A stretch of 45,598 nt of DNA from positions 1 through 45,598 of the forward strand of contig JAKSYS010000514.1 of NCBI GenBank assembly GCA_022925895.1, in the 5' to 3' direction. This DNA comes from Fragilaria crotonensis. Its lineage: Eukaryota > Bacillariophyta > Fragilariophyceae > Fragilariales > Fragilariaceae. Below, piece after piece: positions 1 to 10,074 of the stretch. Below the pieces are notes generated by a model. It did no database searches. It was not told the DNA's origin and saw only the letters and a list, made by a program, of their open reading frames with translations. Every line of letters begins with the position of its first letter. Positions within the stretch are counted from its first letter, which is position 1. The position numbers were made by a program, and so were the translations under genes.

Positions 1-233
1 GAAATCACAGTTGGATTGCCCAAGGAAAATGTGGACAAATTGTTGTTGTAGAAAAGGAGGTTATGAGGCGGAAAGCAGTCCGGGACAACTGTAGTTTTCG
101 TACTGGCGAATCGCCGTATACAGTTGGCGTGAAAACTTCGTATCCAAAGCCGGATGGGACTCAGCTGGCGGGGACGAAAATTCAACGTCAATAACGGCAC
201 AATAACAGCTGTTAGCTGCTGTACCTTGACTCT
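1..233 (-). repeat. Partial 3' LTR of copia element A
   Basis: This stretch matches 7448-7682 over about 233 bases and differs by two small changes. One is a G run that is one base shorter in the left copy (near 78), and the other is a missing G in a purine run near 142. The left end of the LTR lies outside the window. Confidence 0.9.
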
Positions 234-399
234 CCCTCTCATTCAATGAAACAAGAAATAGATTAGTGATGGTGTGGTGAAAATGAAGGACATGAACAAT
301 AAACATATGGGCTTGCAGGATAAGAGGAACACTCTTAAATCCACCCAACACAAGTGCGGCGGTGCAGCGTGTCATAACCTTGAGCAAGCTTTCGAATGC

Positions 400-1914
400 G
401 TTCAAAAACTTCGATTGAGGCCTTGGTAGGTAGTCAGCCAACTGGTCAGTGGTTGCAATCTTGAGCACTTCGACATCTCCGTTGCGGACGTGGTGCCAGA
501 AGAAGTGCCACTTGACCAGGAAGTACTTGGTGCGATTAGTAATGCGTTGCTTGGTAGCAGAAGCAGAGCACCATTGTTGTCTTCAAAGACTCGGCAGCGA
601 ATGGTAGACTTGAAGTCAGGTGGCAGAGTCAATTCCTTGCAGATTTCTCCAAGAAGATCACGAAGTGGCAACAGAGTCCTCATGCTTGCACTGAGCAGAG
701 TACTCAGATTCCAATGTAGACAGGGAGATCTCTGTTTGCAGTTGAGACTTCCAGAGAATGGACAACCTCAAGGGTGATGATGTAGCCGGTGCGGGACTTG
801 GCGCTGGTGTCAGAATGATCAGGGTCCGCGACCATGGAGGCCAGCAAAGTCAGCATCAACATAACAATCAAGAGAGAGGTCTCCAGTGGAGTCACAATAG
901 TTCCTTTGTCAGCAGTGCGGTGCAAGTAGCGGACAATTGTTTTGATTGCCATGGCATGGCTCTTCTTGGGAGAATGATTGAACCTGGCAACTTGACTTAC
1001 TGCAAATGTGATGTCTGGCCTTGTGTTTGTTGACAAGTACAAGAGCATTCCAACAATAGAGCGGTAGTTCCAGAACTCATCCATGGGTTCTCCATCAGGG
1101 TCAATCCCAAGGCATGCTTGCATAGCAGGAGTGTGGTTGGGGTTGCAGTCTTGAAGTCCTGTTGCCTTTATGATCTTCTGAATCAAACCCTTTTGTGTTA
1201 GGGTGACAGTGTTGGAGACTTCATCCTTGACAAACTTGATTCCAGAAAATCAGTGAATGTGCCTTCACGAGTGAACTCCAAACCCAAATCAGTAAGATCC
1301 TGGAACAGTTTGTCAAGATCCTTTTTGTTGGAGTAGGCAATCCCAAGATCATCAACATAGAGTACAATCATGATGGTCTTGTTGTACAAGAGGCATGAGT
1401 CTGTGGCACTCTGCTTCAAACCTTGGAGGAGGAGTGCTTCACGAATGTGTTGATACCAAAGGCGGGGGCAACCGAGAGACCGTAGGGGCTCTTAACAAGT
1501 CGTAGGCAAGTTCTTTGGTCACTTGGCTGATCAGACTTGAAGCCCTTGGCATGTGGATCCAGACTGGGTCAGTTAGGTTGGCTTGGACAAAGGCACTGCT
1601 GAAGTCAATGGAGCAAGTTTGCCATCCCAATGTTAGGGACAAGACAAGGAACAATCGAACTGAACTCCAAGCAACAACTGGGGCATAGGTTTCAGGTTCT
1701 CCTTCTTCAAGGTCGCCTCGAACACAGTAGCGCGCTTTGTACTTGGTGACTTCTCCATCTGGGGATCGCTTGCGCGAAATACCCAAGTCCCTGGGAGAAT
1801 CTTGGTCTTGGCTTCAAGGATACTGACTTCCTTCAAAGTCCCATTCTTCTCAAGGCTTGTCACTTCCTTAGCAGCTGCCTCCATCCACTTGGTCACATGC
1901 TCAATGTCAGCCAT
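400..1914 (-). pseudogene. pol: Reverse transcriptase and RNase H region of copia element A, frameshifted
   Basis: The region opens with the typical copia RT entry (W-x-E-A-A-x-K-E near 1880), continues through the fingers/palm (near 1590-1790) and the catalytic Y-V-D-D (1348-1359), and ends with RNase H. RNase H is recognised by the D-P-D-H-S segment, the S-R-T-G-Y block and the E-D-N-N-G-A motif near 570-590. It is split over at least five frames. Positions 1915-2750 hold a Pro/Ser-rich linker between integrase and RT, as is usual in copia elements. Confidence 0.85.
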
Positions 1915-2749
1915 AGCTTGGTCAAAGCTCAGAGTGTCAGGATCAGATGCAGCTGCCTTGAAGGCAGTTGGGAAAGGATGATTCCATTTTCCTCAAAGAT
2001 CAAGCACTTGGAGAAGCAAAGTATCCATGGCCTTGAGTGTTATCGTATCCAAGGCGTTGTGGTGCTGCGCGAATGCGGTTGGACCGGCGCGGAGACGTTG
2101 GTGGCGGAGGCGACTTGACTGGTTGCTCGTCACGTGGTGAGTCAAGGGCGAATGCATTGTCTGGAACAGGACTCTCCCTCGTTTCAGACATTGGGGTCTG
2201 CTCCCGAACTGGGGAAGATTGGCTGATGAACTGGGGAGATCAGGGTAGCTGGGACCTTGCGTGGCGTCTCTTCCTTGGCTTGTGAGCTGGAGTGTGGACG
2301 GCGTTGCAGAGGTGAAGTTCTGATGTCTGGCGTTGGAGGAGACTGGAGAGACCGAGGATCGATAGACTGCTCCCTCGTTTGAGACATCATGGGAGTTGGA
2401 GGCCTTGGGTGAGCAATGGAGAGCTTGGCAATGGCTGTGGAACAGTTGGTGTCCTGGGTGGAGCCTCAGCCAAGGAGGAACTGGGAGTTGTTCAATTGCA
2501 ACAGCTTCATCCATGGAGCAGCAACTCTTGTTTGGTTCTCATTGATGGCTTCTGTAGCTTGGGAGTCCATTCGCGCTTCCTCTGTAGCATCATTGTCGTC
2601 GTCGTCATCGAATGGGAACTGATATCTTGAGTCGCCAAACAAACGGGCCCAACGCGTTGTATTAAAATCCGGGAGGCATCCACATTAGTAGCCACCGTTG
2701 CAAACCAATCGTCAAACACAATGTGATATTGGGGAGTGATGTACCCTGT

Positions 2750-4287
2750 CTCTGGATTCAAAACCAAGGGGACTGTGCTTGCATGCTTCTTGGAGAGCCC
2801 CATGTTGACGCAGCGGATGGACCGAGGCTTCCAGCGAGGCAGCTTCTTTCCATCTGCAATGGTTTCTCAAGAGCATACACAGGGCATCCCCACATGCAGA
2901 TCATGATACTTCCTTTGCTCCCATCTGGACTTGGTGAAGACATCACTTGGACAGAGACCTGTTGCCAAATCAGGAACATGGTTGTGGAGGAAGATAGCAT
3001 GGGAGACTGCCATTGGCCAAAGTGTTGCATCAGCCACATCTGGCCAATGTACCGCTGAATGGAGCATCATTGTCCGAGCAATCGACATGATCGTTTGGAT
3101 TGCCCTCTCAGCATGGCCATTGTGATGGTGAGCTCCAACTCCAGCAAACTTGACAACTTGCTTCAGAGTTCCAAGGTGCTCAGTGAACTTAGCTGAGGTG
3201 AAGCTCCCACCATTGTCAGAGAGATAGATTGTGGAATGACTCCACTGTCCCTTGCCATCAACTCAAAGTTCTGCTTGGCCTTCAGAGTCTCATGAGTGTT
3301 CAGATGCTTCTGAAACTCAACATGCACAAAGTTGGAAGCATGATCAATGAAGAGGCAGCCACCAGCAAACATGTCTGAGTTCAAGCTCCTTCCAGCTGAA
3401 GAAAGAGCCTTCCCTTTGTTCCACAAATGAAGTGATCAATGGAGACTTGTTGTCCAGGAGCAAGTTGTCTGCCTTGAGAACTCCAGCTCGATCCTTGATA
3501 ACAGTTGTGATCTTGGCAGGAGCTGGTCGCTGATGTTGCTTCCCATATTGGCATGCGGCACACTTGGGAGGGTTGACAATTCGGCAAGCAGCAGTATGGA
3601 GTGATCGATGCGACTCACTCCGACTCAGGACTCCAGTTCGCATGATGAATTGGATCTTGCGAAAGGAAGGTGTCCAAGGCGGTGGTGCCACCTTAATAAC
3701 TCCTTCTCAGCTTCAGTCAAGTTGAGGTTGCTCTCATGAACAGTGTTGAGAGTAATGTTGAGAGCTGCAACTGCCTTGGGAGTATCTGAGCTGCGGTGTG
3801 CATCAGAGGTAGGCAAGTTGTTGTCAGGGTTGACTCTTGCAATGAGTTGCCCTCTGGCTTCATCAGAGGTGCCACTCAAGGTCAGTTGATGAGCTTCAAT
3901 GGTGATGGTCTCTCCAGGGTAAGCTTGGAGCAAGCTTGTGGTGGATAGGAGCCTGACCTTGATGCAAGACACCAAGTATGCTGGGACCTTGAGCATCCTT
4001 AGGTTGCCCAGAGTATCTTGCATTGCCCACAGAACATGACCTTGGCCTTCAATCCTGAGTCCCTTTGCAATGCCCTGCAGTTGAGTGATAGGGCCAGGGG
4101 TGTTGATGGGTCCAACAAAGTCCTTGCGGTCAGGAGTGATCGAGATGCACCAGAGTCCCAAATGACAGGAAACGCGTTGAAGCCTTGGGAAGGATTCGCG
4201 GAAGCGGTCGGTTGACTGGAGAGCCATGCGAAGGATTGTGGAGTAGTTGCCGTTTGGAAACTTAGCCATGTTCACTTGCATTGCCAT
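2750..4287 (-). pseudogene. pol: Protease and integrase region of copia element A, frameshifted
   Basis: The aspartic protease active site D-S-G-A-S is encoded at 4143-4157 but lies out of frame with the segments on both sides, so a compensating pair of breaks brackets it. The gag-pre-integrase zinc-binding motif follows: H-H-R-L-G-H near 3660, with the C-x2-C partner C-A-A-C-Q-Y-G-K near 3560. The integrase catalytic core then runs to about 2750, with the strand around F-I-D-H-A-S and the helix around G-H-A-E-R-A-I-Q read from overlapping frames. Multiple frame breaks stop any single ORF from covering it. Confidence 0.8.
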
Positions 4288-4651
4288 CTTGCGAGCAGCT
4301 TGAAGTTGCTTGGAGGTCCACTGATGGTTCCCTAGGCCTTGGAAGCCAATGGGAGAGACGGGCGATAGACGCCGTTGGACTTGGGAAGCCTGCGGCGGCG
4401 TCGCTGCTGGCGAAGCGGAGCGTCGAGTGAGGCGTCGTTGACATCGCAGTGGTTGATCCTTGGCCCTTCCTCTTGCGTCGACAAATCCGATGGCGAGCGG
4501 GATGTGTTACGGAGCTTGGGGCAAGGTTCAGTTGGCCCATGGACGATTGTATCGTTGCAGTGGCGGCAGGTCCAGTGAGTTGATCGCGGAATGGAGCGCT
4601 TGAGCGAGTCGACACGCTGAAGGAGAGTTGCAACCTTGGAGTGAAGGTCGT

Positions 4652-5374
4652 TCAACTGCACTTGCTGCTGTTGTTCAACCAACGTTGGTGCATTCCTCCG
4701 AATGTAGCGTCCCATGGATCGCAAGTTAATGGGGTACCTGCGATGCAGTCCATGGGAGCGAATACTTCCGGCTTGGGAACATTCGCGCGTCGTGTGACCT
4801 TGCGATTGTGTTGCTTGAGAGCACGGCGATGGCGGCGAGAAGGTAGCTCCTTAGGATCAGGCTCAGGCGATGTTGAGCTGGGCTTAGGAAGCCAGAACAG
4901 TACGACCATGGCCAGTAAGGCCCAAAGCAATGGAGCAATGGCGCCTCCTGGTGAGCCTCCAAAATTGCGAGACGTGCGGGCGAACGACCATGACATGCGC
5001 TCGAAGGATTGCCATGACTTGGCTCCAATCGACGGCGTTAAAATGCGCCATGGCGAGTTGAATAATTTCCAGCGTGGAGGTCCACATAGTTTTGCAAACG
5101 GGACTGAAAATATTGCCATCACGTAGGTGAGCAGTAGAACGAGTACGGGAGGATCCGGGTCACCATGGTGCGCAGGATAAAGCGCGTCAGTCACACTTGG
5201 GACGACCTCAATTTCCGTGGTCCACACCGATGGATCGAAGGCAAGAGACATTGTTGATTGCAGAACCAACACCTTGAGGGCCCTCAGAGCTCTTCTTGAC
5301 TCCAGTGTGCGTTGCCGTTGCGTGGGTAGTAGTCCAACGCTTGCAGCTTGCGCACCAGTTGAAAGCCTTTCCAT
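4652..5374 (-). pseudogene. Hydrophobic two-helix segment between Gag and protease of element A
   Basis: About 240 codons between the zinc knuckle and the protease. Two strongly hydrophobic stretches of 18 to 19 residues (about residues 76-94 and 146-163; roughly 5093-5149 and 4886-4939) look like membrane helices. A basic region follows (R/K-rich, residues 178-200). I do not recognise the family. Downstream, about 4330-4720, is a segment with a Cys-x2-Cys pair and a further Cys that could bind metal, a Gln-rich coiled stretch and an Arg-rich run. Copia polyproteins normally pass from the zinc knuckle to the protease without membrane segments. Confidence 0.5.
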
Positions 5375-5418
5375 TGGCTTGCTTGACTTGGGTGCTCCAG
5401 ATGGAGGAGGAGTAGACT

Positions 5419-6849
5419 TCAGGACTTGACATCCTTTGGTCTTTCATTGCCATTCCCATTCCTGCCCTTGCCCTTGTTGTTCTCTGGGCATTCGCGCGAC
5501 CAGTGTCCAGGCTTGTTGCACTTGTGACAGACTCCTTTCTTGGCAAGTCCAGCACCATTGTTGGAGGCCTTGGACTGGATGAGGTTGAGTACCTCAGCTC
5601 TGGTGATTGGAGTCGCCATGTTTCCGAATGCAGCTGGTGGAGCCTTGGAGTCGCGAGTGTGACGTGCAGGTGGCCACTCCTTCCTGTCAAAGAGCGTCCT
5701 GTAGGCATCCTCTGCGTGAGCGCAGATGTCCTTGTAGGTCAGCTTGTTGACTTGCATGTGAAGGTTGGCAGCTTCCTTGTCCTTGAATCAATGTCCAAAA
5801 GAGCTTGCTCCAAGTTCTGCTTGACAGATCTCAGGGGGAAGCGGAAGTCCTCATTGCCAGAACCACCAGCCAAAAGAAAGATCTTGAGCATGGCCAGAGT
5901 GAGGTTGTGGTCATACTGGCCAGCAGTTGTCAACTCATTTGCATCCTTGCGAAAGTGAGCTGCCAATTGTTCAAGGTTCTCTCCAGAGTACTGACTTGGG
6001 AGCCTGGCCTTGATGATGGCCTTGAGATCTTCAAACCTCTCAATGGAGGTGGACTGGATGGACTTGAGGAACTGGAGCCAAACAACTGGGAAGGAGTCAG
6101 AATCATCCAACTTCTCAGTCACCTTGTTGCTGAGCTCAGTTGAGAGTGAGGATAGCAAGTAGGTCCTGGCTGCCATGTCGTTGGTCCTGTCATACTTGTC
6201 GTAACGTTGAACTTGAGTTTCCGCCAACAACTTTGCCGACTGGACCGTGTACCTGGCGTGAGCCTTGATAACGTTAGTCATCTTGGCGTCGTCAGTTGGG
6301 TCCCTGAGGTAAGCAATGGAGTCCATGCCAGTGTCCTTGAGATGATCCCAGACAACATTCTGGAAGCTGATCAAATCATCACTTGGCTTGAAGGAGATCT
6401 TGTGCCCAGTTCTCCTGAAGTTGTAGCCCTTCTGGGCTGCAGAAACATAGACAGGGCGGAGCTGGTTGGGAGAGGTGTGCTCTAGGAGAGCAATGGAGCC
6501 ATCCAAACCTGTCCAGGTGTGGTTGGGCTTTCCACCTGTCCAAGCAGACCATTCATCCTTGGTCACCAAAGTGATTCCCCAATGAGGGGAACAAGAGGCT
6601 TGGAGCTTGAAGGAGCTGGGAGCTCCACTGGGGCAGTCATTGGGTTGGGAACTCCAAGACAGACTCTTCATCAGTAGCAAGAGTCCTGGCTTGAGCGATT
6701 GCCTCGGTGAGGCGAACGTCGACAGGATCGGAGATCTCGAATCCTTCTGGATTGCCGCGGCCTTCGACAGCAGTCCCAAGGATTCCAACAACAGGTTCGT
6801 CTGGAAGATTCGTCGGGGACGTAGAGCCTTCAGATGGTGGAACCGACAT
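5419..6849 (-). pseudogene. gag: Gag of copia element A, CCHC zinc knuckle, frameshifted
   Basis: Capsid/nucleocapsid region of element A. An ATG at 6849 opens a Ser/Pro-rich N-terminus; after a frame break near 6640 a helical capsid-like region follows. The C-terminal part (about 5489-5530) carries the zinc knuckle C-H-K-C-N-K-P-G-H-W-S-R-E-C, which binds RNA during particle assembly, and then a Lys/Gly/Asn-rich tail. The join near 5786 needs one base restored in a TT run to give a continuous reading frame. The longest open frame upstream of 6849 has no ATG, so 6849 is the preferred start. Confidence 0.8.
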
Positions 6850-7169
6850 GATGATTGGAGTCTTGGCTTGGAAAGCAGATCTTCAACCACTCAACAGATT
6901 GCTGGCTGCGTACTCGAGTTGGCAGAGAGCAATGAATCAGCCTAGTCTTGGGAAGACGTGGGGCTGTCGCAGGATCGCCGGAGGAGACCTGCCTTGACGC
7001 TGAGCGTAGCTTCCTTGGAAAGGAACTTGAAACGAGCTTGCCGGAGAGGAAAGTGCGTTAGAGGGTAAGTCTTATTATTGGGCGAAAATAACCAGTCGAA
7101 GTACACGGCGTGATCAAGGCTGCGTACTAGTTCGTAGAAATCCGGGTTCGGTCAAACTTAGAGTTTTAA

Positions 7170-7682
7170 TTCTAGTGTTGTTTAACTTATGAGCTTATTT
7201 CTAGGTTTCACTTTGAAGGAACCAATTCAATCCAGGTCCGATTGAATCTTGCCGATCTACTTTCGCGAAGTTAGAGGGTTGTGGGAGTGAACATTCAAAG
7301 CCTTCATCCCACTGATAAGGGCATTGAAATGTCAACACCAACTCCACTTCCAAGAGTAAATTGGTGATTGCAACAACTGTTGCAACATGGTTAGACTTAG
7401 ACAACATGATGAGGGACACATGTTGTAAATTAGTTGGCACATGAAGGGAAATCACAGTTGGATTGCCCAAGGAAAATGTGGACAAATTGTTGTTGTAGAA
7501 AAGGAGGTTATGAGGGCGGAAAGCAGTCCGGGACAACTGTAGTTTTCGTACTGGCGAATCGCCGTATACAGTTGGCGTGAGAAACTTCGTATCCAAAGCC
7601 GGATGGGACTCAGCTGGCGGGGACGAAAATTCAACGTCAATAACGGCACAATAACAGCTGTTAGCTGCTGTACCTTGACTCT
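7170..7682 (-). repeat. 5' LTR of copia element A (inner limit approximate)
   Basis: The right-hand LTR. Bases 7448-7682 are confirmed by the match to 1-233. The inner limit near 7170-7200 is a guess, because the matching part of the other LTR lies outside the window. The shared block ends at 7682 and unrelated sequence follows. Confidence 0.7.
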
Positions 7683-7930
7683 TCTAGTATGACTGACTAC
7701 TGCATACTGCAAACAACCCGGTACTGGTAGTCAAAGAACGCAGCAGTAGATTCACGCATACTCCGAAGTCCGGAGTGCTTGTTAAGGTTCGTTTCCAATG
7801 AGCATACAGGGAGTATGTTAAAAGTTAATAGTGACTGCTGGACAGTCGGGTCTCTGCTCTAGCCAGAGTGGAAGGGTAGGTAGAGTGTAGTGGGCACGAT
7901 TTTTGAGGAGTGCATAAAAACGACAGTAGA
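7683..7930. other. Spacer between element A and the DUF1445 gene
   Basis: No ORF, RNA or repeat that I can support. It contains short TACT/GTAC-type words like the other spacers of this window, and would hold the 3' UTR of the DUF1445 gene. Confidence 0.5.
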
Positions 7931-9168
7931 TCAGATTGCGACATCGCTGGGAAGATCGGTCACGAACATGTACCCCGCCGAGTGTGTGATTGCGAACGGG
8001 ACCCTGCTATCCATCAATACTGATTGCGGTGTCACGCCGCAAGCATGAAAGACTGGTATTTCATCCTCACGAACATCAATCGCATCGCCCCAATCTGGGT
8101 TTTCCAAATCGGTTATCCCGATTGATTTGGCATTGCCAACACAGACTGGAGGACCATGGGCATGAGGGTATTGAGAGGTGATTTCTACTTCTTTTGCAAT
8201 ATCGAGTGCCTTGATGGGCTTCATAGATACCACCATGTTGCCAGACAGAGAGCCTGACGATCGACATGGCAGGTTGGTTCGATACATGGGCACATTCTTC
8301 CCCGCTTCCGCAGATCGCAGTGGAATGCCTGCTTTGATAAAAGCGCCGTCGTATGAAAAGCTGCAACCAATCAGGAAAGCAACGGAGTTCTCAGGCCAGT
8401 AACCAGTAACATCGTCAACTTCCCTCTCAAGTACTCCATCCCTGTAAATAGCGTACCTACGTGGGCAATACAGATATGTCTGCGTTAGCAATCGATCAGG
8501 AGATGGTCATCAATTGATCATTACAACTCACTTCGGAAGATCGGTTCTGAGATCGGCATCTCGTGCCACACCTTTCGGATGAGGTGACCCTACATCGCAA
8601 ACCTCAATCAACGGGCAAGCCTTCTTGTTGCGTTGACAAAAGAGCAAAAAGTCAAACGCATGCTGGCCTTGGGGCAAAACAACAAGATTGCATTGTAGAA
8701 ATCCTGGACACTGGCCATTGGTTGGCCTTGCGAATCTGCCATGTCGAACTTCCTGGCGGAATCGTTGCGATTCAAGACCTTTCGAAATTATGGGCGCGCC
8801 GTACCACGTATCTTCGACACCTAGCGTTTCATGTTCAGGACTATCAATATTAACATGATGCAGTTTATCGTCTTGTTCTTGACCAGAATTCTGTACAAGT
8901 TTCGAGTCCGCATCGCCGGAGAGTGGTTGCGCACTCCACTCCTTGGGATTGAAGATATCCATTCTTGGAGCTGATGCCACCATCGCATCAATATCTGGGT
9001 CTCGAGGTCCCAAATAAGAGTCCTTCAAGACAGCACGGAGTTCCTCTAATTCCGACGTTGTGAAAGTATTCGCCGGTGACCCTTCCTGCGGCTGACATGC
9101 CGGAAGCGCCGCAGTAAGAGCTCCATGCGGATGGCTCGTTCTGCGTCCGACAGCGCTTTGGTTGTCAT
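7931..9168 (-). CDS. D-glutamate cyclase / putative hydro-lyase (DUF1445), two exons
   Basis: A DUF1445 protein, the family of mitochondrial D-glutamate cyclase DGLUCY, which converts D-glutamate to 5-oxo-D-proline. Exon 1 ends at 8532 and exon 2 runs 8456 to 7931. The 75-bp intron 8457-8531 has GTGAGT and TAG borders, and its removal joins D-L-R-T-D-L-P-K to Y-A-I-Y-R-D, exactly the family consensus. Other family blocks seen are G-x-F-A-R-P-T, [39 protein letters not shown] and F-H-A-C-G-V-T-P-Q. The start is uncertain. The ATG at 9168 is out of frame with the domain and joins it only if one T is restored near 9128; otherwise the frame has no ATG before the middle of exon 1. An acidic insert lies ahead of the conserved core. 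The C-terminal DUF4392 of the human protein is absent. Confidence 0.88.
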
Positions 9169-9242
9169 GAATTTTCGAAACTCAAAGTCCGTGCGACCGC
9201 GGAAGCTGCGGTCAATGTTGAAATTGAAACCCTGTTACGACA
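9169..9242. promoter_or_regulatory. Probable divergent promoter region
   Basis: Short gap between the start of the DUF1445 gene (minus) and a possible small plus-strand ORF at 9243. No specific element was recognised. It is inferred to hold the DUF1445 promoter from position alone. Confidence 0.3.
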
Positions 9243-9515
9243 ATGCCGAAATATGAGTTGACAATGAAGACACAAGAAGCACTAGACCTCATCAACAAAG
9301 TCATGCCGTATTTCAAGGATCTCTTCGAACAGAACTACGATGACGAGTTTGACATACACTTACAATTCAACCTCAGGACGAGTTGTGAGTTGAGACGTGA
9401 GACCATCTGTTGCGTCAATCGCGAAGCGATCAAATTCGTGAGCGCGGAATACCGACCTCTTGTCCTCGACCTGGTTATGTTGATGTTGTGCTTCTCGCTT
9501 GAACCAGGCACATAG
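9243..9515 (+). CDS. Possible small protein, 90 residues, unknown
   Basis: An ATG-started ORF with a helical, acidic first half (K-T-Q-E-A-L-D-L-I-N-K, F-E-Q-N-Y-D-D-E-F-D) and a hydrophobic C-terminus. I do not recognise it. It starts 74 bp from the DUF1445 start on the opposite strand. Composition is compatible with coding, but no domain or intron supports it, so it may be chance or a broken remnant. Confidence 0.25.
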   Translation: MPKYELTMKTQEALDLINKVMPYFKDLFEQNYDDEFDIHLQFNLRTSCELRRETICCVNREAIKFVSAEYRPLVLDLVMLMLCFSLEPGT

Positions 9516-9781
9516 GCCAAGTACTTGTAGTGAGTGAGTACTACGAAGTGTATGAATATGTACTTGGGCGTACGGAATAAATGACATACCACTCGTCGAG
9601 TACTAGCCGTACTCCAGTACTGTGCCAGGTACTACTACTCTAAATATGGACATACTCAGGTTTACGCGGCTACACTAAAGTACCAGTTATTTACATACCC
9701 ATTCCGGAGTTCGGACGCACGTCGGAAGCCTCCAATCCACGTCGCTTTCGGTGTGTCAGAAATGTCATGGACGCTCCTGTA
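9516..9781. other. Spacer rich in GTAC/TACT words
   Basis: No gene seen. It contains many overlapping GTACT, AGTAC and CCAGTAC words, a style of spacer repeated across the window. It ends at the target-site duplication of element B. Confidence 0.45.
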
Positions 9782-9785
9782 GAAG
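9782..9785. repeat. Target-site duplication GAAG, left copy
   Basis: GAAG directly precedes the TG of the left LTR and is repeated at 16415-16418 directly after the CA of the right LTR. Only four bases match; the fifth differs on each side. Confidence 0.6.
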
Positions 9786-9945
9786 TGATTATAAGTAGTC
9801 GAAGTAACATGGGCGAGAGACATAGAAGGACTTAAACGTTATACAAACGAAGAAGTGCGTTCAGTGCTGGTGTGCTGGATGCACCCAGTACTACCGTCGT
9901 TATCGCACTGTATACTGTAGCATGTTGCATGGCCATAATTAATCA
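9786..9945 (-). repeat. 3' LTR of element B
   Basis: 160 bp, TG...CA with TGATTA/TAATCA inverted ends, identical by eye to 16255-16414. The adjacent GTCCCCTCG is the complement of the polypurine tract. Confidence 0.95.
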
Positions 9946-10074
9946 GTCCCCTCGAACTAATGGGACTAAGTCGGACGAGCACATTAGGTCGTCGTAACTC
10001 GCGTTGTATACGATCATAGTGATATTTAGTTGCCGATGATGGCAAACAAGGAAACCCAAAAAAACCTGCGAACC

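Larger units (their letters stand above)
1..7682 (-). mobile_element. Ty1/copia LTR retrotransposon A (truncated by window start)
   Basis: A minus-strand copia element, read right to left: 5' LTR, Gag with zinc knuckle, a hydrophobic segment, aspartic protease, integrase, reverse transcriptase with YVDD (codons at 1348-1359), RNase H, then a partial 3' LTR. Protease-integrase-RT-RNase H is the Ty1/copia gene order. Positions 1-233 match 7448-7682 almost perfectly, which identifies them as the two LTRs; the window begins inside the left one. A pyrimidine tract at 231-240, purine-rich on the coding strand, is the likely polypurine tract beside the 3' LTR. The LTR ends do not show a clear TG/CA, so outer limits are approximate and target duplications cannot be seen. 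The coding region is broken into many frames; at least one break (TT at 5786-5787) is repaired by one added base. Confidence 0.93.
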
